From the NCBI GenBank assembly GCA_002292165.1, contig DBBK01000045.1, positions 12,972 through 19,136 of the forward strand: 6,165 bases of DNA, read 5' to 3'. The notes under the pieces were generated by a model. It made no database searches, was not told the origin of the DNA, and saw only the letters and a program-made list of their open reading frames with translations. The translations under genes and the position numbers were made by a program. The stretch comes from Brevundimonas sp. UBA986 (GTDB taxonomy: Bacteria; Pseudomonadota; Alphaproteobacteria; Caulobacterales; Caulobacteraceae). Shown in pieces: positions 1 through 4,802 of the stretch (position 1 is the first letter of the stretch; every line of letters begins with the position of its first letter).

Positions 1-507
1 GCCACCATCCGCGACATCGCCAAGGGCGCGGGTATGTCCACCGGCGCCGTCTTCGCCAACTTCCAGGACAAGGCCGAGCTGTTCGAAGCCGTCCTGACCG
101 AAGACATGACCAAACTGGCCGACACGGTGAAGGCCGGCGCCGGCGAGGGTTCGGTCAAGGCCCGTCTGGCCGCCGCCCTGACCGCCGGCTACCACGGCTC
201 GCTGGACCAGCTGCCGCTGTTCCAGGCCATCGTCGCCCGCTCGTGGTTCCAGCCGCTGGCCGCCGAGACGCGCGCCCGCGCCGTGACCAAGCAACTGCTG
301 GCCGTCATCACCCAGATCCTGCGTGACGGCGTCGGCAAGGGCGAGCTGTCGCAAGACGCCGACGTGCCGCTGCTGACCGACCTGCTGTGGGACGCCTATC
401 TGTCGAACTACCGCCGCGCGGCCTACGACAGCTGGACCGAGCAACAGCTGTCGGACCACGTCGCCAAGCAGATCGACGTCATCCTCGCCGGCGCCCTGAC
501 GCGCTAA
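1..507 (+). CDS. TetR/AcrR-family transcriptional regulator, 5' end outside window
   Basis: The reading frame is open from base 1 to a TAA at 505-507, giving 168 visible residues. Residues 1-24 are the second half of a TetR DNA-binding domain: TIRDIAKGAGMSTGAVFANF followed by QDKAELF matches the family pattern of a helix-turn-helix with recognition helix STGAVFANF and the conserved Lys that starts helix 4. The rest is alpha-helical ligand-binding and dimerisation domain, with no recognisable ligand signature. Family members are usually about 190-210 residues, so roughly 25-30 N-terminal residues lie upstream. An internal ATG at 34 would cut the DNA-binding domain in half and is not the real start. 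Such proteins repress nearby or self genes until a small molecule binds. The gene converges on the Rieske oxygenase gene, so a link between them is possible but unsupported; the target may lie upstream of the window. Confidence 0.9.
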   Translation, partial: ATIRDIAKGAGMSTGAVFANFQDKAELFEAVLTEDMTKLADTVKAGAGEGSVKARLAAALTAGYHGSLDQLPLFQAIVARSWFQPLAAETRARAVTKQLLAVITQILRDGVGKGELSQDADVPLLTDLLWDAYLSNYRRAAYDSWTEQQLSDHVAKQIDVILAGALTR

Positions 508-514
508 GGGATTT

Positions 515-582
515 GAGTCTCTTCCCCGTCGCGCAGCGATGGGGAGGTGGCTCCGAGCTCTGCGCGAGGAGACGGAGGGGGT
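515..582. repeat. Palindromic intergenic element with two hairpins, probable bidirectional terminator
   Basis: The gap between the convergent TetR and oxygenase genes is filled by two adjacent inverted repeats. The first pairs 521-532 with 536-547, giving 12 bp including two G-T wobbles around the loop GCA; its core is CCCCGTCGC against GCGATGGGG. The second pairs CTCCG at 551-555 with CGGAG at 573-577, with a small inner CTC/GAG stem around TGCGC. No clear T-tract follows on either strand, so a classic intrinsic terminator is not proven, but the position between two gene ends suits transcription termination. The layout of a C-run/G-run hairpin, then GGTGGC, then a second stem and GGAGGGGG, resembles palindromic intergenic repeats I recall from Caulobacterales and related genomes. 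That family resemblance is from memory. The oxygenase stop codon (583-585) lies immediately next to it. Confidence 0.55.
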
Positions 583-1705
583 CTAGCTCTTCCACCTCAG
601 CACCCCGGCCTTGACCGGGTTGACGAAGCCGCGTCCCTCGACGCGGCTTTTCGTCCATTCGCGCTTGAGCTGCTGATACCACTTCGCCTGTTTGTCGGCG
701 TCGTCGATCCAGATCAGGGCGGGGTCGTAGCGCAGCCCCTCGTTCTGCAGGTTCACCATCCCGCCGTCCTGCTTCAGGAAGGCGACCACGCCCATCCGCA
801 GGAAGGGCTTGGCAATGTTGAACACCCAGTGGTCGGACCAGAAGATCTGGGTGATCCGGGTCTTGGTCTCTGTCACCGGCGTCAAACAGGTCAGGGCCAG
901 GACCTGCTTCTCTCCCACCTGGATATGTTCCCAGCGATAGCCGGGCAGGCGGAAGGTGATCTCGGTCGCGGGGGCGCCGCCGAGGATCTTGTAGGCTCTC
1001 GAGTTCGACGACGGCGCGTGGCGGACCATGGCGAAGCCGAACTCGCGCGGTTCGAAGGCCTTGGCCTTCTCATGCATCGAATGCTCGGACCGCCACCACC
1101 ACTGCTGATGCACGAAGGGCCCGTGGGCCGGGTCCATCAGGCCGACGACGGCGTGGTCGATATGGCTGTCGAAATCCATCCATTCGACCAGCCTGGCCTC
1201 GCCGCCGACGACACCCGGGAAGACCGGCGGCGCATGGTCGGGGGCCTCGTCCGAGCGCGGATCGGAGCGCATGAAGACAAAGACCAGCCCCTGGCTCTCG
1301 ACCACCGGATAGGAACGGACGCGGATGCGGTTCGCTTCGAAGGCCTGTTCCTCGACCAGGGACGGAATGGCGGCGCAGACCCCGTCGGGACGGAAGCGCC
1401 AGCCGTGATAGGGGCATTCGATGGTCTCGCCCTCGCCGGGCTTGTCGACCATCCGCCCGGCCGAAAGCGGCGCGGCCCGGTGCGGACAGATGTCGCGCAT
1501 GCCGTAGACGGCGCCGGCGTTCGTGCGGCCGATCAGCACCGGCTCGCCCATGATCTCGTAGCGTTTCAGCGACCCCTTGGCGACGTCGCGCGCCAGGGCC
1601 ACGAAATACCAGGCGTCGCAGCACAAAGCCCTTGCCGAAGGCGGTCGGCGGGGCCTTGGCCTCGGGCGCGTTGGAGGAGACGGGAGCGGAGTCGGCGGAG
1701 GGCAT
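583..1705 (-). CDS. Rieske [2Fe-2S] mononuclear-iron oxygenase, apparent one-base frameshift near its N-terminus
   Basis: This is the alpha (oxygenase) subunit of a Rieske non-heme iron oxygenase, which inserts oxygen into or demethylates an aromatic or similar substrate using electrons from a separate reductase not seen here. Substrate is unknown. Residue numbers refer to a frame-corrected protein of about 373 residues. The Rieske cluster ligands are C73-P-H75 and C97-PY-H100; the 21-residue spacing between the two motifs is longer than usual. The active-site iron ligands are D191-PA-H194-GPFV-H199 and probably D313 in KQDGGMVNLQ. The catalytic frame runs from about 1626 down to a TAG at 583-585. 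Upstream, third-position GC and a good ATG (1703-1705) lie in another frame, MPSADSAPV onward, which joins the catalytic frame (CCDAWYF) only if one T is removed from the TTT on the minus strand at 1625-1627. A TTG at 1624-1626 could restart translation in frame, but lacks a properly spaced ribosome binding site. Whether the gene is dead, misread or a sequencing error cannot be told from this sequence. No reductase or ferredoxin gene is adjacent. Confidence 0.85.
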
Positions 1706-1740
1706 CCGGCCATTCTAGGCGTCCGCGCCCGTGACGTCAT
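1706..1740 (-). promoter_or_regulatory. Candidate Caulobacter-type housekeeping promoter for the Rieske oxygenase, probably leaderless
   Basis: Read on the minus strand, ATGACGT (1734-1740) is followed by 14 bases and CCTAGAAT (1712-1719). The published Caulobacter housekeeping consensus is about TTGACGS, 10-14 bases, GCTANAWC, so five of seven informative positions match in each box. Only six bases separate the -10 box from the ATG at 1705, so transcription would begin at or next to the start codon. No Shine-Dalgarno sequence precedes that ATG, which agrees with a leaderless message. The -35 box overlaps the perfect palindrome TGACGTCA at 1732-1739, a possible operator. The assignment is by eye. 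Confidence 0.4.
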
Positions 1741-1815
1741 CACGCAGGATTTTTTCCACCGCCCCGCTTCCGCCCGCATCCATTCGTCCCCACTGTGACG
1801 ACAAGGGATCAGAAC

Positions 1816-1832
1816 GCAGGCGAACCGCCTGC
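1816..1832 (+). promoter_or_regulatory. Perfect 7-bp hairpin directly upstream of the hydrolase ribosome binding site
   Basis: GCAGGCG at 1816-1822 and CGCCTGC at 1826-1832 are exact inverted repeats around the loop AAC. The Shine-Dalgarno sequence GGAGGG (1835-1840) begins two bases after the hairpin, and the hydrolase ATG follows after seven more. In RNA this stem would sit against the ribosome binding site; in DNA it could be an operator. No T-run follows, so it is unlikely to be a terminator. No clear promoter was found for the plus strand in the 142-base divergent gap (1706-1847). Confidence 0.4.
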
Positions 1833-1847
1833 CCGGAGGGACGCCAC

Positions 1848-2861
1848 ATGAACACCCAGCTGTTGACCGGACTGGTCGCCGCCGTCGGCCTGATGATCAA
1901 TTTCGGCGCGGTGGGCATGGCCTCCGCCCAGGACGGTCACACCGAACACGCCGAACACCACCGCCACGCCGACTTCGCCTCGGACCGGCTGCATGTCCGC
2001 ATCGACGGCGAGCCGGCCGGTCCCGGGGTGCGTGACATCATCCTGATTCCCGGGCTGAGCTCCTCGCCCGAGGTCTGGGACGGCACGGTCGAACACCTGC
2101 AGGCGCGATGGACCTCCGAGACGGTCAGCGTCAACAACGGCGTGGCCGCGACGGTCGAGACGCTCCAGCCCGGCGGCTGGCGCATCCACCGCATCCATAT
2201 TCAGGGCTTCGCCGGCGCCCCGACCGAGGGCAACGCCTCCGGCCCGGTCTCGGCCCCGGTCGCCGAGGAGATCGCCCGCTACATCACGGAAAACCATCTG
2301 GATCACCCGGTGGTGGTCGGCCATTCCATGGGCGGCACCATCGGCCTGATGCTGGCCGCCCGCCATCCCGATCTGGTCGGCAAGCTGATGGTCGTGGACA
2401 TGCTGCCGAGCCTGGGCCCGGCCTTCGCCGGCCCGACCGCCACCCGCGAGCAGATCGAGGCCGTCGGCCAGCGCACCCACGACGGCATCGCCGCCGAAAC
2501 CGGTCAGGCCCGCATCGACAGCGCCAACCAGACCATCGGCTCCATGATCAAGACCGAGTCGAAGCGCGCCGGACCGATTCAGGACACCCTGACCAGCGAC
2601 ACCGACGTCATGGCCCGCGCCATGCAGGAACTGGTCGTCACCGACGTCTCGCCCGAGTTTTCGAAGATCACGGCCCCGGTCGAGGTCCTCTACGTCGATT
2701 TCAACGGCATGCCTGCGGGCGGCACCGACGCCATCTACCGTGGCGCCTATTCCCGCCTGCCGGGGGTGAAGCTGCAGCGCGTCGCCGACAGCGCCCACTT
2801 CATCATGCTGGACCAGCCCGAGGTCTTCTATTCGGCGCTGGACGCCTTCGTCGCCCAGTAG
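1848..2861 (+). CDS. Exported alpha/beta-fold hydrolase
   Basis: A 337-residue protein of the alpha/beta-hydrolase superfamily, probably an esterase or similar serine hydrolase acting in the periplasm. Residues 1-27 form a signal peptide: a hydrophobic stretch (LLTGLVAAVGLMINFGAVGM) ending in an ASA cleavage site before Q28. The mature N-terminus holds five His within ten residues (31-40). The core has the oxyanion-side LIPGLSSS (66-73), the nucleophile elbow G158-H-S160-M-G-G and the catalytic His in DSAHF (H317); the acid is probably D284. Residues 89-111 look like an insertion between a helix and strand that are usually joined directly. The start at 1848 was chosen because GGAGGG lies seven bases upstream and a signal peptide follows at once; the open frame reaches back to 1731 but that part encodes no plausible protein. 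It leads a run of genes, and the next begins six bases after its TAG. Substrate unknown. Confidence 0.88.
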   Translation: MNTQLLTGLVAAVGLMINFGAVGMASAQDGHTEHAEHHRHADFASDRLHVRIDGEPAGPGVRDIILIPGLSSSPEVWDGTVEHLQARWTSETVSVNNGVAATVETLQPGGWRIHRIHIQGFAGAPTEGNASGPVSAPVAEEIARYITENHLDHPVVVGHSMGGTIGLMLAARHPDLVGKLMVVDMLPSLGPAFAGPTATREQIEAVGQRTHDGIAAETGQARIDSANQTIGSMIKTESKRAGPIQDTLTSDTDVMARAMQELVVTDVSPEFSKITAPVEVLYVDFNGMPAGGTDAIYRGAYSRLPGVKLQRVADSAHFIMLDQPEVFYSALDAFVAQ

Positions 2862-2867
2862 GCCCCC

Positions 2868-3638
2868 ATGGACCTGCCCCCGCCCATCGCGTCCTTCGTC
2901 GGCGACGCGGTGCTCGAACCCGACGACATCGGGGAATCGCCCTGTTCCGTCAGCAGTTTCATGCGCGGCGGGGAGCGGTTCTTTCTCAAGGCCTCGCCCG
3001 CGGTCTACGCTCCGACGACGTTCAGCGTCCTGCGCGAAGCCCGGGTCCTGGACTGGCTTTCCGGTCGCCTGAACGTCCCCGAACTGGTGCATGTCGGCCG
3101 AACGGAAACCCATGAGGTCATGGTGACGCGTCAGGCGCCGGGCGAGCCCCTGGCCGCGCGTATCGCTGCGGATCGACCCGTTCTTCCCCTGTATCAGGAA
3201 GCCCTGAAACGGCTGGCTGCGGTGCCGATCGACGACTGCCCGTTCGATTCCGGAATCGCCGCCCGCCTTGAGGAGCTGGAGTATCTGATGGCGAAGGACC
3301 TGATCGCCGACGACTACGATCCGGGACAATGGCCGGACCTGAACACGCCCGAGAAACTGTTGGCCCATCTCCGGGCCACACGGCTTTCGGAGGCTCTCGT
3401 CTTCACCCATGGCGATCTCTCGGACGGCAATGTCTTCGTCGATGAGCGCGACGAGCTGTATTTCATAGACCTCGGGCGGGCCGGAAAGGCGGACCGCTGG
3501 ACCGACGTCGCCTTCGTGCATCGCGGTCTGCGGGAGGATCTGTCGCCGGAGATCGCCGACGAATTTCTCCGGGCGCGGGGCGAGCCGGACGCGCCGGCCC
3601 GGCGGGAGTTCTTCGAACAGCTGGACGAACTTTTCTGA
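2868..3638 (+). CDS. APH(3')-like aminoglycoside phosphotransferase
   Basis: A 256-residue cytoplasmic kinase of the APH family, which transfers phosphate from ATP to an aminoglycoside hydroxyl and so inactivates the drug. The ATP-anchoring Lys is K41 in FFLKAS, and E57 in REARVLDWL is its partner. The catalytic loop is H181-G-D183-LSDG-N188, and the metal-binding Asp is D201 in FIDLGRAGKADRWTD. That last motif, the CPFD at 124-127 and the C-terminal FFEQLDELF closely follow the APH(3') layout (as in the NptII type), whose usual length is about 264. This supports APH(3') over a generic small-molecule kinase such as choline or homoserine kinases. It starts six bases after the hydrolase stop with only a weak ribosome binding site, so coupled translation is likely. 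Codon third positions look slightly less GC-biased than in the hydrolase or cell-wall genes. Whether it confers resistance, and to which drug, cannot be read from sequence. Confidence 0.85.
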   Translation: MDLPPPIASFVGDAVLEPDDIGESPCSVSSFMRGGERFFLKASPAVYAPTTFSVLREARVLDWLSGRLNVPELVHVGRTETHEVMVTRQAPGEPLAARIAADRPVLPLYQEALKRLAAVPIDDCPFDSGIAARLEELEYLMAKDLIADDYDPGQWPDLNTPEKLLAHLRATRLSEALVFTHGDLSDGNVFVDERDELYFIDLGRAGKADRWTDVAFVHRGLREDLSPEIADEFLRARGEPDAPARREFFEQLDELF

Positions 3639-3654
3639 ACCGGGGGACTGGCGC

Positions 3655-4278
3655 GTGACGACCTCCGCGGACCGAATTATCGGCCTCTATTCCGACAAGG
3701 CCGAAGGTTGGATCGCCGACCGTCGGCGGACGCTGGGGACCGGCGGTCCGGGCCTGACCGAGGCCGGCTGGTTCGAGCGGTTCACGGCCGCGCTGCCGCC
3801 CGGCGGAACCGTGCTGGACATCGGCTGCGGCGCCGGCTGGCCGGTGGCGTCGGCCCTGATCGAGCGGGGGTTCAAGGTCACGGGTGTCGATCCGGCGCCC
3901 GGCCTTCTGGCCCATGCGGGTGAGACCCTGCCCCAGGGCGAATGGCTGGCCGGCGATATGCGCACGCTGGATCTGGGCGACCGCCGCTTCGACGGCCTTC
4001 TGGCCTGGCACAGCCTGTTTCACCTCAGTCCCGCCGACCAGAGGATCGCCCTGCCGCGCATCCTGTCCCACGGGGCCCGACCTTGCGTCTTCATGACCTC
4101 CAGCGGCCCGGGCGAGGGCGAGATCGTCGGCGACTGGCGCGGCGAGCCCCTCTACCACGGCAGCCTCGCGCCAGAGGAATACCGCGCCATCTTCGACGCC
4201 CACGGCTTCGTCGCCGATCCGATCGATCCGGCGGAGCAGGACGAGTATGGTTTGATCTGGGTGGCGCGGCGGCGATAG
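3655..4278 (+). CDS. Class I SAM-dependent methyltransferase
   Basis: A 207-residue cytoplasmic methyltransferase. The SAM-binding glycine motif is VLDIGCGAGWPVA (53-65); D79 in VTGVDPAP is the acidic residue expected to hold the ribose; GDM at 100-102 is the adenine-side motif; and FDGLLAWHSLFHL (112-124) is the fourth conserved strand. The C-terminal EEYRAIFDAHGF (174-185) is the helix that precedes the last strands in this fold. Length and order are typical of small-molecule methyltransferases, but no substrate signature is present. The start is a GTG, chosen because GGGGGA at 3642-3647 sits seven bases upstream and no ATG occurs before residue 102. It follows the kinase stop by 16 bases and is probably in the same transcript. 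Confidence 0.85.
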   Translation: MTTSADRIIGLYSDKAEGWIADRRRTLGTGGPGLTEAGWFERFTAALPPGGTVLDIGCGAGWPVASALIERGFKVTGVDPAPGLLAHAGETLPQGEWLAGDMRTLDLGDRRFDGLLAWHSLFHLSPADQRIALPRILSHGARPCVFMTSSGPGEGEIVGDWRGEPLYHGSLAPEEYRAIFDAHGFVADPIDPAEQDEYGLIWVARRR

Positions 4279-4315
4279 CGTGATGTCTTCGTCCTCACCC
4301 ATCGAAAGGAAGTCC

Positions 4316-4699
4316 GTGGACGGACGATCCGATTTCATCAGGCGATGGAAGGGCCTGCGACTGGCCCTTGGCGTCTTCGCGGCATGCCTCCTTCTGGCGG
4401 CGGCCCTCAAGCCGGTGCTGCTTTTCCCGATCTGGCTGGTCGGATTGCCGGTCTTCGGAATTCTGCTTTGGCGTGTGCGATGCTGGCAGTGCTCCGGGCG
4501 ACTGGTCGCCAATGCCGGGAGCGAAATCCGCTGGCGCAGGGACGGCCTCTGGGACTGGAAGCCCTGTGAGCACAAGCGCTGCGGCGCGCCCTTGCTCGGA
4601 GCCCCCGTACGCCTCGTGCACCGCCGCTGCACCCGCGCCTCACCGATCGTTAACCGCTCCGCCCTGATTTCACCGGAAACAAGCCTCACGTTCCCGTGA
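4316..4699 (+). CDS. Small two-helix membrane protein with paired cysteines, possible zinc ribbon
   Basis: An unrecognised protein of 127 residues. A basic N-terminus (DGRSDFIRRWKGLR) leads into two hydrophobic segments, about residues 16-30 and 34-52, with a short KPVL turn. Then come C56-WQ-C59 and C84-EHKR-C89-GAPL, a CxxC and CxxxxC pair spaced like a zinc ribbon or rubredoxin-like knuckle on the cytoplasmic side. The last 30 residues are basic then plain, with no motif. The chosen start is the GTG at 4316 because AAGGA (4306-4310) is five bases upstream. The same frame extends to an ATG at 4283 or GTG at 4280, two to five bases after the methyltransferase stop, which would allow translational coupling and give 138-139 residues; the codons in that extension are less GC-biased, so I favour the shorter form. 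Function unknown. Confidence 0.6.
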   Translation: MDGRSDFIRRWKGLRLALGVFAACLLLAAALKPVLLFPIWLVGLPVFGILLWRVRCWQCSGRLVANAGSEIRWRRDGLWDWKPCEHKRCGAPLLGAPVRLVHRRCTRASPIVNRSALISPETSLTFP

Positions 4700-4744
4700 C
4701 ATCTTCACCGCCTGTTCACCACGCGGGCTGTTTTGATGGGCGAC

Positions 4745-4797
4745 GTGTGGGATAGCGCCGGATCGGGTAGAACCCTTCCGCAGCGGGACTTTGAGGA
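4745..4797 (+). promoter_or_regulatory. Candidate promoter and ribosome binding site for the penicillin-binding protein gene
   Basis: GGTAGAAC at 4766-4773 matches the Caulobacter housekeeping -10 consensus GCTANAWC at six of seven informative positions. The best -35 at an allowed distance, GTGTGGG (4745-4751), is poor, so the promoter is tentative. A clear Shine-Dalgarno GAGGA lies at 4793-4797, five bases before the ATG at 4803. The 103-base gap from 4700 to 4802 holds nothing else I can support. Confidence 0.35.
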
Positions 4798-4802
4798 TAT
4801 CC

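Noticed and set aside
547..1734. 395-codon open frame on the plus strand opposite the oxygenase
   Set aside because: It mirrors the oxygenase gene, and the minus strand has both sets of iron ligands.
1809..3521. 570-codon open frame on the minus strand across the hydrolase and kinase genes
   Set aside because: It is antisense to two genes with clear catalytic motifs. Long antisense frames are common in very GC-rich DNA, and its translation shows no domain.
4650..4655. TTAACC, a possible CtrA cell-cycle regulator half-site
   Set aside because: Only one half of the expected TTAA-N7-TTAA pair is present, and it lies inside the membrane protein's coding tail. A chance match is likely.
3463..4689. 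408-codon open frame on the minus strand opposite the kinase end, methyltransferase and membrane protein genes
   Set aside because: The product is low-complexity and Arg/Ala/Pro-rich, and the opposite strand holds a complete SAM-binding fold.
4687..4698. CACG-TTCC-CGTG inverted repeat at the end of the membrane protein gene, as a terminator
   Set aside because: The stem is only 4 bp with no T-run, too weak to call.
4733..4756. TTGATG ... GATAGC as a promoter for the penicillin-binding protein gene
   Set aside because: The -10 half fits the Caulobacter consensus poorly; GGTAGAAC just downstream is the better candidate.
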